Part shown: piece after piece, positions 17,484-26,943 of the stretch
Position numbering within the stretch: the stretch's first letter is position 1
Layout: each line of letters starts with the position of its first letter
Assembly (NCBI GenBank): GCA_938017895.1
Contig: CALIJI010000008.1
Location: 42,915 to 106,914, forward strand
From: an uncultured bacterium
GTDB taxonomy: Bacteria > Patescibacteriota > Saccharimonadia > Saccharimonadales > Saccharimonadaceae
Direction of reading: 5' to 3'
DNA: 64,000 bases
Program-made: the position numbers and the translations under genes
Notes under the pieces: generated by a model
Seen by the model: only the letters and a program-made list of their open reading frames with translations
Database searches by the model: none
What the model was told of the DNA's origin: nothing

Positions 17484-19226
17484 ATGGGCAAGATCAAAAA
17501 GTGGAGTAGTGCTAAGTTTCAGCAATTCTGGAATTTGGTAGTAGCGAATCGTAAGAAGATCTTGCTCATTTTTTGTGGGCTAATTTTAATTCAAATAGCT
17601 ATCCAGTTTATTTGGCCACAAAATTTAACGCGCCCATTTATTAAAATTGGTATAAATAATTTTGGGTTAAAAAATCAAGAAGATCTATCTCGCGAGCTTA
17701 ATGGTAATTTTATAGATTCTAAAATTAGACTAAAATTTCGAGGTAGAATTGAAGATTTTAGAATTTCTGAGATGGGTGGAAAATTAGATTTTATAAATGT
17801 ACAAAAGATAGTTTTTGAATATAGCATAGTTGAGAGAATAATCCCTTTTTCTTTATTTTGGCCATCCGAAATAACAAAAATTGAATATAAATTTGATGAT
17901 GATCGTTTGAGTGATTTCATAAATAATTATGCAAAAAGCCATAAAATTGAACCTATAAATGCCGAACTCAAAATACCAGAACAGGGTGAGGCATTTATTC
18001 AGGATTTTGAAAAAGGATACGAAGTTAATAAAAAAGAACTCAAAAAAGAAATTGTTAGTTTTGGTAAAAATAGCCCTAAAAAAGAAATTGTAGAGGTTTC
18101 TACTACGACAAAATTCCCTCAAAAGATGAACAAATATTTTGAACAGGCAAAAAAGCAGGTGGATAGGATACTTTCAAAAGAACTGGTATTTAAATATCAA
18201 CTGGGTAGTAAGAATAAAATTTATACAGTTGGAGGTGCAGAATTATCGAAGTGGGTCGGATTAAATGATGATGGATTATCTGTTAAAATTGAAGTAAATA
18301 GTAATGAGTATAAAAAATTTATACAAAAAATTAATCTAGAACAAGAAGTTAAATCAGGCTTGAATATTGTGAAAATGATAGATGGAGTTGAATCTAGCCG
18401 AGAGATTGGAAAATCAGGCTCAAGAGTTTCTGTTAGTAGAAATTTAGATCAAGTTGCTAAATATTTTGAGGGAGAAGATCTAAATAATTCTTTTGTGCTT
18501 ATAACTGAAAGTATTCCCCCGACAGAAAAACGTTACTATTCATACACTTTTTCTCAAACTGGTCTACAGGCTAAAATAAATGAAATTGGTCATAGATATG
18601 ATGTTCGCATTAGTTTACAACAACTAAATGGTAATATGTGGGGAGCTACTTGGAGGGGAGGGGAGGCAACGCCTTCAGCTTCAACCTATAAACTTTTTGT
18701 GGCCTTAAGATTGTTTAAGGAGATTGATGATGGAATTATAAATTGGGACGGAGCGATTGCTGGAACGCCGATTAAAAGCTGTTTTTATCAAATGATAATT
18801 GTTTCCACTAATGCATGTGCTGAGGCTTGGCTTAAACATTATTCTCGTTCTGATATGAATAATTTCATTCGTTCAATCGGCGTGAGCAACGCAACGAACT
18901 TTATGAATGGCGACGGGCCCATTACTACTTCAGCTGAAGATCTTAGAAGGACTATTGCCGAGGCGTATAAGGGTAATTTATCTAGCAGGGATAATCGAAA
19001 TATCTTGCTTGATCATTTGGCGCGTCAGCAGTGGCGTTTGGGAATACCATCCGGTTCTAAAGGTCGAGTCTATGATAAAGTTGGTTTCTTGTGGAATTAT
19101 GTCCATGATACGGCAGTTGTTGAGCATCCTCGTGGAACTTACTCAATAGCTATTATGACCAGAAATGCTAACTATGCTACTATTGCTAAAATTACTCGTG
19201 AACTAGAAGCTTTTATGTATCCGTGA
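17484..19226 (+). CDS. Membrane-anchored class A beta-lactamase-fold serine hydrolase with VanW-like N-terminal region
   Basis: 580 residues from the ATG at 17484 (GAAGGAAA precedes it; the earlier in-frame ATG lies inside efp). One N-terminal membrane helix (ILLIFCGLILIQIAIQF). Residues about 40-370 form a large external region resembling the PG_binding_4/YoaR repeat found before VanW domains. The C-terminal domain has SxxK (STYK, in TPSASTYKLFVALR), an SxN-like STNACAEAW, and DKVGF in place of KTG. This is the plan of class A-like serine hydrolases that act on peptidoglycan. True drug resistance is not implied. The stop overlaps the promoter region of tlyA. Confidence 0.78.
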   Translation: MGKIKKWSSAKFQQFWNLVVANRKKILLIFCGLILIQIAIQFIWPQNLTRPFIKIGINNFGLKNQEDLSRELNGNFIDSKIRLKFRGRIEDFRISEMGGKLDFINVQKIVFEYSIVERIIPFSLFWPSEITKIEYKFDDDRLSDFINNYAKSHKIEPINAELKIPEQGEAFIQDFEKGYEVNKKELKKEIVSFGKNSPKKEIVEVSTTTKFPQKMNKYFEQAKKQVDRILSKELVFKYQLGSKNKIYTVGGAELSKWVGLNDDGLSVKIEVNSNEYKKFIQKINLEQEVKSGLNIVKMIDGVESSREIGKSGSRVSVSRNLDQVAKYFEGEDLNNSFVLITESIPPTEKRYYSYTFSQTGLQAKINEIGHRYDVRISLQQLNGNMWGATWRGGEATPSASTYKLFVALRLFKEIDDGIINWDGAIAGTPIKSCFYQMIIVSTNACAEAWLKHYSRSDMNNFIRSIGVSNATNFMNGDGPITTSAEDLRRTIAEAYKGNLSSRDNRNILLDHLARQQWRLGIPSGSKGRVYDKVGFLWNYVHDTAVVEHPRGTYSIAIMTRNANYATIAKITRELEAFMYP

Positions 19227-19238
19227 TATAATACAATG

Positions 19239-19958
19239 ATGAAAATTAGATTAGATCACTTACTAGTTGAAAGGGGCTTAACGGAAAGTCGTTCTCAGGC
19301 TGAGAATTATATTAGACTTGGGAAAGTTATTGTTGGTGGAATAAAACAAAGAAAGCCAGGATTTTTTGTAAATAAAGATTCTGATATTAAAATTCTTCAA
19401 AATATTCAATATGTTTCAAGGGCAGGTCTAAAACTTGAAAGTGTAGCCAAAATTTTAAAGCTTGATTTTCGTAATAAAATTGTTTTAGATGTTGGCTCCA
19501 GTACTGGCGGTTTTAGTGATTATGCTCTACAGAATGGGGCGCGGAAGGTTATCGCTGTCGATGTCGGAACGAATCAACTTCACCCTAAGCTGCGGCTTAA
19601 TTCTAAAATAGAGTTGCATGAGAAAACAGATATTCGTAATTTTAAAACGAAAGATTTAATTGATATTGTTGTGATTGATGTTAGTTTTATCTCTCTTAGG
19701 GATATTTTACCAAGCGTTGTAAATTTAATATCTAAAAATACACAAATTATAGCAATGGTTAAGCCTCAGTTTGAGGCAGGTAAGGATAATACGATCCGAG
19801 GTGTAGTTAAAAATAACTCTCTAAGACGAAAAATTATGCAAGATTTTGAAAAATGGTGTAAGACAAATAATTTGTTCGTTGTAAATAAAAGGGATAGTGA
19901 AATTAAAGGCGCAAAGGGTAATCAAGAAAGATTTTACGTATTAAAAAAGACTGTATAA
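19239..19958 (+). CDS. tlyA: TlyA-family rRNA 2'-O-methyltransferase
   Basis: 239 residues. An S4 RNA-binding domain (RLDHLLVERGLTESRSQAEN) is followed by a FtsJ-like Rossmann methyltransferase (VLDVGSSTGGFSDYALQNGA, then VVIDVSFISLRDIL and MVKPQFEAG). TlyA methylates 16S C1409 and 23S C1920 in mycobacteria. TATAAT at 19227-19232 ends 6 nt before the second ATG (19239), which I prefer; the first ATG at 19236 is only 3 nt away. The terminator begins inside its last codons. Confidence 0.92.
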   Translation: MKIRLDHLLVERGLTESRSQAENYIRLGKVIVGGIKQRKPGFFVNKDSDIKILQNIQYVSRAGLKLESVAKILKLDFRNKIVLDVGSSTGGFSDYALQNGARKVIAVDVGTNQLHPKLRLNSKIELHEKTDIRNFKTKDLIDIVVIDVSFISLRDILPSVVNLISKNTQIIAMVKPQFEAGKDNTIRGVVKNNSLRRKIMQDFEKWCKTNNLFVVNKRDSEIKGAKGNQERFYVLKKTV

Positions 19959-19980
19959 TATTTTTATACAGTCTTTTATT
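19945..19980. terminator. Bidirectional terminator between tlyA and ychF
   Basis: AAAAGACTGTATAA, a 5-nt loop and TTATACAGTCTTTT form a perfect 14-bp palindromic stem with A and T runs on both sides, between convergent genes. It contains the tlyA stop codon. Confidence 0.9.
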
Positions 19981-19988
19981 ATCTGGGC

Positions 19989-21065
19989 CTACACATTAAA
20001 TCTAAATTCAACGACGTCATCTGGAGACATTATGTAATCTTTGCCTTCAGTCCTAATTTTTCCTGCCTGTTTTGCTACTTGTTCACTGCCGGCCTTAACT
20101 AAATCATTATAATCAATAATTTGAGCTGCAATAAACCCTCGTTCAAAATCTGTATGAATAACTCCTGCAGCCTGAGAGGCGGTCCAACCTTTATGAATTG
20201 TCCAGGCGTGGATTTCTTTTGGCCCTGCAGTTATGTAGCTTTGTAGGCCAAGGATATCATACGCCGCGCGTATCATTTGGTTAAGGCCAGTTTCTTGGAC
20301 GCCATAGCTTTCGAGAAGTTCTTTTGTATCATTCTCGTCTAGGCCTTTTATTTCTTCTTCAAGCTTAGCGCATACAAAAATAGATTTTGCTGGAGAAACT
20401 AATTTGGCTAATTCTTCTTTTTTGTCTTGAGTAGATAAAGTATCCTCATCTACATTGAAAGCGTAAATTACAGGTTTTGCGGTCAGAAGATGAAGATCTG
20501 AAATTAGACTGTAATCAAGATCTTCTAAAGTAGATAGGGGTTTACCAGATAGAAGATTTTCGAGAAGGCTACTCAAATAATCAACTTGTGATCTAATTTT
20601 TGGGTTGGCTTTTGCCTCCTTTTGTAATCTTGGGAGGCGATTTTCGATAGTCTGAATGTCTGCTAGCATAAGTTCAGTATTGATTACATCAATATCATTT
20701 TTAGGATTGACGGTGTTTGAAACATGGACGATATCATTATTCTCAAAAGCGCGTACAATATGAACAATTGCGTCGCATTGGCGAATATTTGCAAGGAATT
20801 TATTCCCCAAACCCTCGCCTTTTGATGCTCCAGCGACAAGCCCGGCGATATCGACGAATGTAACTGTTGCTGGAATGATTTTCTGCGAACCGTAAATTTC
20901 GGCTAGTTTAGCTAGTCGCGGATCGGGAACCGGTACGATGCCTGTATTTGGTTCAATAGTTGCAAATGGATAATTCGCAGCTAAGATATCATTATTAGTT
21001 AGGGCATTAAATAAAGTTGATTTTCCGACATTGGGTAAGCCAACAATTCCAATTGATAAACTCAT
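19989..21065 (-). CDS. ychF: Redox-regulated ATPase/GTPase YchF
   Basis: 358 residues. Obg-related P-loop protein: G1 GLPNVGKSTLFN, G3 DIAGLVAGASKGEGLGNKFL, and NVDE in place of NKxD, which is the known reason for ATP preference in YchF/OLA1. It has the coiled-coil insertion and the C-terminal TGS domain (EIHAWTIHKGWTASQAAGVI). It is ribosome-associated. AAGGAG lies before the ATG. Confidence 0.96.
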   Translation of the reverse strand: MSLSIGIVGLPNVGKSTLFNALTNNDILAANYPFATIEPNTGIVPVPDPRLAKLAEIYGSQKIIPATVTFVDIAGLVAGASKGEGLGNKFLANIRQCDAIVHIVRAFENNDIVHVSNTVNPKNDIDVINTELMLADIQTIENRLPRLQKEAKANPKIRSQVDYLSSLLENLLSGKPLSTLEDLDYSLISDLHLLTAKPVIYAFNVDEDTLSTQDKKEELAKLVSPAKSIFVCAKLEEEIKGLDENDTKELLESYGVQETGLNQMIRAAYDILGLQSYITAGPKEIHAWTIHKGWTASQAAGVIHTDFERGFIAAQIIDYNDLVKAGSEQVAKQAGKIRTEGKDYIMSPDDVVEFRFNV

Positions 21066-21212
21066 TTTTCTCCTTATTAAGATTTAACTATAATTTTAAC
21101 ATAAAAGCTTAATTATATAAAATATTATTACTTAAATATACTACTAATGTTTTGTACTTGTTAAGACTCAAAATGCTTGATTTTATTATTATGTTTATGC
21201 TAAAATGGGAGT

Positions 21213-22256
21213 ATGATTAATATTAAAGGTGTGGGCGAATTCTTTTCATTGGATATAGGCACAAATGCAATTCGTGCTGTCCAGCTTTCAAAAGAAGGCG
21301 AAAACTCTTGGAATCTAGTAGGATTAGGCTATGTTTCGGTTGATCCTCAGATTATTTTGAGTGACTCTGAAGAAAGCCGCCGAAAACTTGGTGAGATTAT
21401 CACTGCAATGATCGGGCAGAGTGATATTAAAGCTAAGAATGTGGCGATAAGTCTTTCGTCCCAGAAAACATATACAACAATTGTCGATGTTCCTGCTCGT
21501 GATGAAAAAGAGCTAAAACAAACTATGGAATATCAGCTTGATCAGCACATTCCGATGGCTATAGATGACGCAAAAGCTGATTGGGTTGCTTTAGGCCAAT
21601 CTCAGGATAAACCTGACACTATGGAAGTTTTGATTGCTTCTACAGCAAAGAGCTATAGTGAAGATCAACTAGAATTTATTGAGAATATCGGTTTTAATGT
21701 TATTGCCGCTGAGCCGGATTCTATTTCGATGACTCGTTCGCTTGAGTCTCTATCTGATGTCGCTCAGTTGATTGTTGATTTTGGTGAGAATTCTGCTGAT
21801 ATTTCATTAGTATATAACGGAGCTCCTCGTCTCGTTCGAACTGTTCCGATAGGATTGGGCACGTTGGTGAAATCTGCTGTTCAGAATTTAAATATCAAAG
21901 AAGATCAAGCTAGACAGTTTATTTTAAAATTTGGATTAGCGCAAGATAAGCTTGATGCGCAAGTTTTTCGAGCTATTGAGTCCAATCTTGAGAATTTCGT
22001 CCAAGAACTTACAAAGTCTATAAAATTCTTCTCGACTAAATATCCTCAAGTTCCAGTCAGTGCTATATCTCTATCTGGATATGCTGGTATTATACCACAG
22101 TTAGTTGAGTATGTTGCTTCTAAAACAGGTGTACAGACGGGTTCAGTGAATCCATTTCAGAGGGTTAATGTTCCAGCTAAATATCAACAAACTGTTGCGA
22201 CTGTTGGTAATGAATTTGCGGTGGCAGTTGGTCTTGCGGAAAGGGTCGAAAAATAA
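21213..22256 (+). CDS. pilM: Type IV pilus assembly protein PilM
   Basis: 347 residues, actin-like fold with SLDIGTNAIRAVQLS as phosphate 1 loop and LIVDFGENSADISLVYNG as phosphate 2. PilM is cytoplasmic and binds the N-terminus of PilN to link the pilus alignment complex with the motor. TAAAAT at 21201-21206 ends 6 nt before the ATG; this is the promoter of the whole pilus operon and predicts a leaderless first gene. It overlaps pilN by 1 nt. Confidence 0.93.
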   Translation: MINIKGVGEFFSLDIGTNAIRAVQLSKEGENSWNLVGLGYVSVDPQIILSDSEESRRKLGEIITAMIGQSDIKAKNVAISLSSQKTYTTIVDVPARDEKELKQTMEYQLDQHIPMAIDDAKADWVALGQSQDKPDTMEVLIASTAKSYSEDQLEFIENIGFNVIAAEPDSISMTRSLESLSDVAQLIVDFGENSADISLVYNGAPRLVRTVPIGLGTLVKSAVQNLNIKEDQARQFILKFGLAQDKLDAQVFRAIESNLENFVQELTKSIKFFSTKYPQVPVSAISLSGYAGIIPQLVEYVASKTGVQTGSVNPFQRVNVPAKYQQTVATVGNEFAVAVGLAERVEK

Positions 22257-23029
22257 TGGTTCAAGTTAATCTTATTCCTAAAGTAAAACAGGATTTATTA
22301 AAAGCTCAAAAAATTAGAAACTGGGTTATTTTCTTTTCTATTGTTGCAGGTGGGGCCGCGATTGCTATTGTTGTTATGATGACTATTGCATTTGGAGCTC
22401 AAAGCCTTATCGTGGGGTCAAATGAGGATAATATAAAAAAGAAATTTGACCAACTTTCAAAAAAAGATGGAATAAATGAAGCAATAGTTCTACAAAATCA
22501 ATTGAATCAGATTGATAATATTCGTAAAAATGCACCAAATGTTTCACGTCTTTTAGGGCAAATAATTCCGACTATTCAGACTACAGGGGCGAATGAAGTT
22601 AGATTTGCTAGTGTTTCTTATGACTCTGCTACTAGGGTCGTTTCGATAGACGGTAAATCAAAGGGTTATAATGCCTACAATGGATTTGTTAATGCTCTTA
22701 AAGAGACCCAAATTCTATATCATAGCTCAGATAAAGCTAAGAATACTACCTGTACTGTTGAAGAGGCGCAATCTAACCAGAATGATTGTAAGATAGAATA
22801 TCTAGTAGATCAAAGCTCGGAGATTCAAGGTGTACAATCTTATGGTGATTCACAAGAAGGAGGGAAAGAGTTATCTTTTAATATTAAGTTTACTCTTAAT
22901 CCTGCAGCTATGCAATTTACTGCTAAAGATTTTGCTGTTAAATCTCCTGCCAGAAAAGATGTAACAGATTCAAAGATGGCTATTCCTGACAATTTATTTA
23001 CTGTTAAGGATAAAAAAGAGGAAAAATAA
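22256..23029 (+). CDS. pilN: Type IV pilus assembly protein PilN
   Basis: 257 residues. VQVNLIPKVKQD at the N-terminus is the PilM-binding motif (consensus INLLP). One membrane helix (WVIFFSIVAGGAAIAIVVMM) and an external ferredoxin-like domain follow. It is longer than typical PilN (about 200), with two Cys (TTCTVEEAQSNQNDC). ATG overlaps the pilM stop (TAATG). Confidence 0.85.
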   Translation: MVQVNLIPKVKQDLLKAQKIRNWVIFFSIVAGGAAIAIVVMMTIAFGAQSLIVGSNEDNIKKKFDQLSKKDGINEAIVLQNQLNQIDNIRKNAPNVSRLLGQIIPTIQTTGANEVRFASVSYDSATRVVSIDGKSKGYNAYNGFVNALKETQILYHSSDKAKNTTCTVEEAQSNQNDCKIEYLVDQSSEIQGVQSYGDSQEGGKELSFNIKFTLNPAAMQFTAKDFAVKSPARKDVTDSKMAIPDNLFTVKDKKEEK

Positions 23030-23832
23030 TGAAAGAAGAAATAGCAATTAAAAAATATAATGCTATCAACCGAGCCAACAGAACAATGTTTATATTTGTA
23101 GCTATTGCATCAGTAATAGTTGGTGCGGCGGTTGTTGGAATAATATTTTTGTCCCAGAAAATAGCATTTAAGGGTAAAGTTATAGGTGAACAGACAAAGA
23201 CTCTTGCAGCTATTGATCGTAGTAGTAATAATGTGGATGAGTTGATTGAAAAAGTTAAACTATTGAGGTCTAATGAGGCTTTATCTAGTGTTAAAAAAAT
23301 AGATGGGGCTAATAATCTTCAAGTTGTAGTTGACGCTTTGCCTAAGGTTGGTAATACTGCAGCAATAGGTAGTAGTTTGAGCGATGAAATTCTATCGGTA
23401 GCTGGTCTAACGGTAGAATCTATAAATGTTGATCCTATATCGTCTGATTCTAGTAATACATCCAGCAATGTATCCTCTGTCTCTAGTTCTACAGGAGAAA
23501 TATCTACAAGTTCAAATGCATTATCTAGCTCTGTTAAAACTGTAGGCTTTTCAATTTCGGTTAGTGCAAAGAGCGGGGCAGAACGTAAGGCTGCTGATAT
23601 CATCCAGGAATTTCTTAAAAGAATGGAGAAATCAATACGAACCTTTAGCGTATCCAATATCACGTTAGAAATGAATAGCGAGAATCAAATTAATGTAAAT
23701 ATTACCGGTCAAGCTTTCTATCTACCGGATAATAGTATTAAACTAGAAGATAAAGTGATTAAATCTAATCAAAATAATACAAAATCGAATACATCCTCAA
23801 AGAATAGTAGCTCGACAGGAGGTAAAAAATAA
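23029..23832 (+). CDS. pilO: Type IV pilus assembly protein PilO-like
   Basis: 267 residues with one membrane helix (TMFIFVAIASVIVGAAVVGIIFL), a coiled-coil stretch, and an external domain broken by a Ser-rich insert (residues about 140-175). A Ser/Asn/Lys-rich tail ends it. Position after pilN and topology identify it; sequence similarity to PilO is weak. It overlaps neighbours at both ends, so translation is coupled. Confidence 0.75.
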   Translation: MKEEIAIKKYNAINRANRTMFIFVAIASVIVGAAVVGIIFLSQKIAFKGKVIGEQTKTLAAIDRSSNNVDELIEKVKLLRSNEALSSVKKIDGANNLQVVVDALPKVGNTAAIGSSLSDEILSVAGLTVESINVDPISSDSSNTSSNVSSVSSSTGEISTSSNALSSSVKTVGFSISVSAKSGAERKAADIIQEFLKRMEKSIRTFSVSNITLEMNSENQINVNITGQAFYLPDNSIKLEDKVIKSNQNNTKSNTSSKNSSSTGGKK

Positions 23833-24086
23833 TGAGATCACAAGATATTGCTATGATTATATTGATCGCAGGAATTAGTATAGTAGTTTCTTACTTTGGC
23901 TTTCAGGCTATACCAGGCGTTGGTAATCCATCTGAAGAAACTTACACTACAAAAACTATGCAGGAAATATCTTCCAATATAGCTGATCCAAGCAGCGAGA
24001 TATTTAATAAAGAAGCAATTAACCCGACTGTTCAAACAGTTATCGGGGAAGATGGCGGAAATAAGATTTTGACTGAAAGTAAATAG
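23832..24086 (+). CDS. Small membrane protein inside the pilus operon
   Basis: 84 residues with an N-terminal membrane helix (IAMIILIAGISIVVSYFGFQ) and a short external tail of about 60 residues. It occupies the place of PilP in proteobacterial operons but has no lipobox and no beta-domain. It may be a CPR-specific pilus accessory protein (inference from position). Confidence 0.7.
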   Translation: MRSQDIAMIILIAGISIVVSYFGFQAIPGVGNPSEETYTTKTMQEISSNIADPSSEIFNKEAINPTVQTVIGEDGGNKILTESK

Positions 24087-24092
24087 GAAATA

Positions 24093-25862
24093 ATGGCTCT
24101 AATCACTAATGATATTCAAGAAAAACTAGCAAAGCTCCTTGTAGAAGAGGGGCTTGTTCGGGCTGAAGTTATAGATAGAGCCATTGGTGAATCCGCAAAG
24201 AAAGAAGAATCTTTAGTTGCTTATCTTTTGTCGAATCAAGTTCTTGATAATGAAATTTTAGTCCATGCTGTTTCTCACGTGTCAGGGATTCCTTATGTGA
24301 ATCTTGAATCTGTTAATATACCGCAGGATGTTTTGACTTTAATACCTCTTGAAGTCGCAGAGAGAAATATGGCCGTTCCCGTCGGTGAGGTTCAGAATCG
24401 TCTAGCGGTTGCTATGCTTGATGCTACTAATATTCAAGCTATAGACTATCTTTCAACATTGATTCAACGACCACTAAAAGTGTTTATGGCAAGCCAGGAG
24501 TCGATTAAGCATGTTCTTGATCAGTATAAAACTGATCTTTCTGACGTTGATCAAATCGCCTCTAATATTGACGCTCAAGAGACGGCTGCCGAGCAGGCTA
24601 AAAGGAATGTTCAGACAATTGTTCAAGATTCGCCAATTTCTAAAGCTTTAAATACTATCTTGGAATACGCAGTTCGTTCGAAGGCATCTGATATTCATAT
24701 TGAGCCGCTAGAAAAAGCTCTTAAGATTCGTTGTCGAATTGATGGTGTTTTACGAGAAATAATGAATTTACCAAAAACTATTGAGCCAGCTCTTGTTTCG
24801 CGTATTAAAATTCTTTCTAACTTAAAGATTGACGAGCATCGTATTCCACAAGATGGCCAGTTTGCTGTTGCGGTTTCTGGTAAGGAAGTTGACTTACGTA
24901 TTGCTATTTCGCCAGTTGTTTGGGGAGAACAAGTGGTTATTCGTTTGCTGGATAAAAGTGGTAATTCATTTGATCTAAAACAGATGGGCTATGCTGGTAG
25001 GGCTCTTCGTACGATCGAGAAAGGTATCAAGGCTCCTAATGGAATGGTTTTGACTTCAGGGCCAACTGGTTCGGGTAAGTCAACTTCGTTGTATGCTTTG
25101 ATTAAAGAGATCAAAAGCGACGAAATTAATATTATCACCCTAGAGGATCCGGTTGAATATAAGATGGATGGTGTAAATCAGATTCAGGTTAATGCGGATG
25201 TTGGATTAACATTTGCAGCGGGGCTACGCTCAATTTTGCGTCTTGACCCAGATGTGGTGATGGTTGGAGAGATTCGTGATGGGGAAACAGCCAACTTGGG
25301 CGTTCAGGCGGCTTTAACTGGACACTTAGTGTTCTCAACACTTCACACTAATAGTGCGGCTGGAATTTTGCCCCGTTTAATAGATATGGGTATTGAGCCA
25401 TTTTTGATTGCTTCAACTGTGAATACAATCATTGGGCAGAGGCTTGTGAGGCGAGTTTCGCCTAAGAGAAACACTTATCAATCTGATCCACTTCAAACCC
25501 AGAGCATTATCGAGACAGTTGGTCATCTTTTGCCAAAAACGCCAGAAGAAGTTGAGCGCGTATCTGAGGACTTGGGTTACAAAAACCTACCCTTGGCGAA
25601 CCAAAAATCTTACACTCTAGTAAAAGGTCGTGATACGCCGCAAACACCGGGAGGATATTCTGGTCGTGCAGGACTTTATGAAGTTATGGAAGTTACGGAT
25701 GAGATTAGGGAGCTAATCATCAAACATGCTACATCGAATGAAGTTCAAAAAGTTGCGGTAGAACAAGGCATGATTACAATGCGCCAAGATGGGTACTTAA
25801 AAGCGCTAACAGGCATAACAACATTAGAAGAAGTTAATAGGGTTGCGGCAGATACTGCTTAA
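24093..25862 (+). CDS. pilB: Type IV pilus extension ATPase PilB (GspE family), without zinc cysteines
   Basis: 589 residues. An N-terminal MshEN domain (ANIDAQ...; residues 1-150) precedes the GspE core: Walker A SGPTGSGKSTS, Asp box ITLEDPVEY, Walker B LRLDPDVVMVGEIRD, and the His box LVFSTLHTNSA. GspE/PilB proteins usually carry a CxxC...CxxC zinc loop after LVRR; here the segment reads LVRRVSPKRNTY and later GRDTPQTPGGYSGRAGLYEV, with no Cys at all. The hexameric motor drives pilus polymerisation. Confidence 0.95.
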   Translation: MALITNDIQEKLAKLLVEEGLVRAEVIDRAIGESAKKEESLVAYLLSNQVLDNEILVHAVSHVSGIPYVNLESVNIPQDVLTLIPLEVAERNMAVPVGEVQNRLAVAMLDATNIQAIDYLSTLIQRPLKVFMASQESIKHVLDQYKTDLSDVDQIASNIDAQETAAEQAKRNVQTIVQDSPISKALNTILEYAVRSKASDIHIEPLEKALKIRCRIDGVLREIMNLPKTIEPALVSRIKILSNLKIDEHRIPQDGQFAVAVSGKEVDLRIAISPVVWGEQVVIRLLDKSGNSFDLKQMGYAGRALRTIEKGIKAPNGMVLTSGPTGSGKSTSLYALIKEIKSDEINIITLEDPVEYKMDGVNQIQVNADVGLTFAAGLRSILRLDPDVVMVGEIRDGETANLGVQAALTGHLVFSTLHTNSAAGILPRLIDMGIEPFLIASTVNTIIGQRLVRRVSPKRNTYQSDPLQTQSIIETVGHLLPKTPEEVERVSEDLGYKNLPLANQKSYTLVKGRDTPQTPGGYSGRAGLYEVMEVTDEIRELIIKHATSNEVQKVAVEQGMITMRQDGYLKALTGITTLEEVNRVAADTA

Positions 25863-25873
25863 AAGGAGAGAAA

Positions 25874-26941
25874 ATGAACCAAGAATTACGAATAGAGATT
25901 TTACTTGAAGAAATTGTTCGAAAAAATGCGAGCGACCTTCATTTGCAAGTTGGTTTACCGCCAATGATGCGCCTTGACGGTGCTCTAATACCTTTTTCTG
26001 GCTATCAGAATATGAATTCTGAACAGGTTGAAAAGCTAATATTTTCGATATTAGACGAAGACCAACAACGGATTCTAATGAAGGATAAAGAATTTGACTT
26101 TTCGTTTGCTTTTGGAGACTTAGGGCGATTTCGTGTTAACGCTTTTCATGAACGAGGAAATCTTGCTGCTGCACTCCGTTTGATCCCAAATAATATTAAA
26201 ACTGTCCATGAGTTGGGCATGCCTCCTGTGGTTCAAACTTTTGCTGAATATCCACGTGGGTTAGTCTTGGTGACTGGTCCAACAGGATCTGGTAAATCAA
26301 CAACCCTGGCAGCTTTAATCGATAAAATAAATTCCGAGAAAGACAAGCATATTATCACAATTGAAGACCCTATTGAATTTACCCACAAATCTAAGCGTTC
26401 AGCGATTGTTCAGCGAGAAGTTCATTATGATACATACTCGTTTTCAGCGGCTCTTCGATCTGCGCTCCGTCAAGATCCAGACGTTGTTTTGATTGGTGAG
26501 ATGCGTGACCTTGAGACGATTTCTGCTGCGATTACGATTGCCGAAACTGGACACTTGGTTTTTGCGACACTTCATACTAACTCGGCGGCGCAATCAATTG
26601 ATCGTATGATTGATGTTTTCCCTCCGCATCAGCAGCCGCAGGTTCGTTCACAGTTGGCGAATATCTTACAAGGAATTTGTGCTCAGCGTTTAATTCCTGC
26701 TATTGGTGGAGGTCGTGTAGTAGCTGCAGAAGTCATGATAGCCAATCCTGCAGTCCGGAATATCATTCGTGAAGGCAAAACTCATCAGCTTGATACAGTC
26801 ATTCAAACTAGCGCTGATCAAGGGATGCAGACAATGGATAGGACTTTGGTTAAATTAGTACAATCGGGTGTAATCACTTATGATAATGCGCGCGAATACG
26901 CAGTTGATTTAACGGAATTTGAAAGACTAATGCGAGGATAA
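25874..26941 (+). CDS. pilT: Type IV pilus retraction ATPase PilT
   Basis: 355 residues, the usual PilT length. An N-terminal PAS-like domain (KNASDLHLQVGLPPMMRLDG), Walker A TGPTGSGKSTTLAALID, ITIEDPIEFTH, RQDPDVVLIGEMRDLETI and the C-terminal AIRNLIRE-like motif (AVRNIIREGKTHQLDTVIQ) are all present. It depolymerises the pilus and powers twitching and DNA uptake. AAAGGAGA lies before the ATG. Confidence 0.95.
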   Translation: MNQELRIEILLEEIVRKNASDLHLQVGLPPMMRLDGALIPFSGYQNMNSEQVEKLIFSILDEDQQRILMKDKEFDFSFAFGDLGRFRVNAFHERGNLAAALRLIPNNIKTVHELGMPPVVQTFAEYPRGLVLVTGPTGSGKSTTLAALIDKINSEKDKHIITIEDPIEFTHKSKRSAIVQREVHYDTYSFSAALRSALRQDPDVVLIGEMRDLETISAAITIAETGHLVFATLHTNSAAQSIDRMIDVFPPHQQPQVRSQLANILQGICAQRLIPAIGGGRVVAAEVMIANPAVRNIIREGKTHQLDTVIQTSADQGMQTMDRTLVKLVQSGVITYDNAREYAVDLTEFERLMRG

Positions 26942-26943
26942 TT

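Noticed and set aside
17484..19226. True beta-lactamase resistance gene
   Set aside because: The KTG motif is not intact and the protein has a large VanW-like external region; a cell-wall role is more likely.
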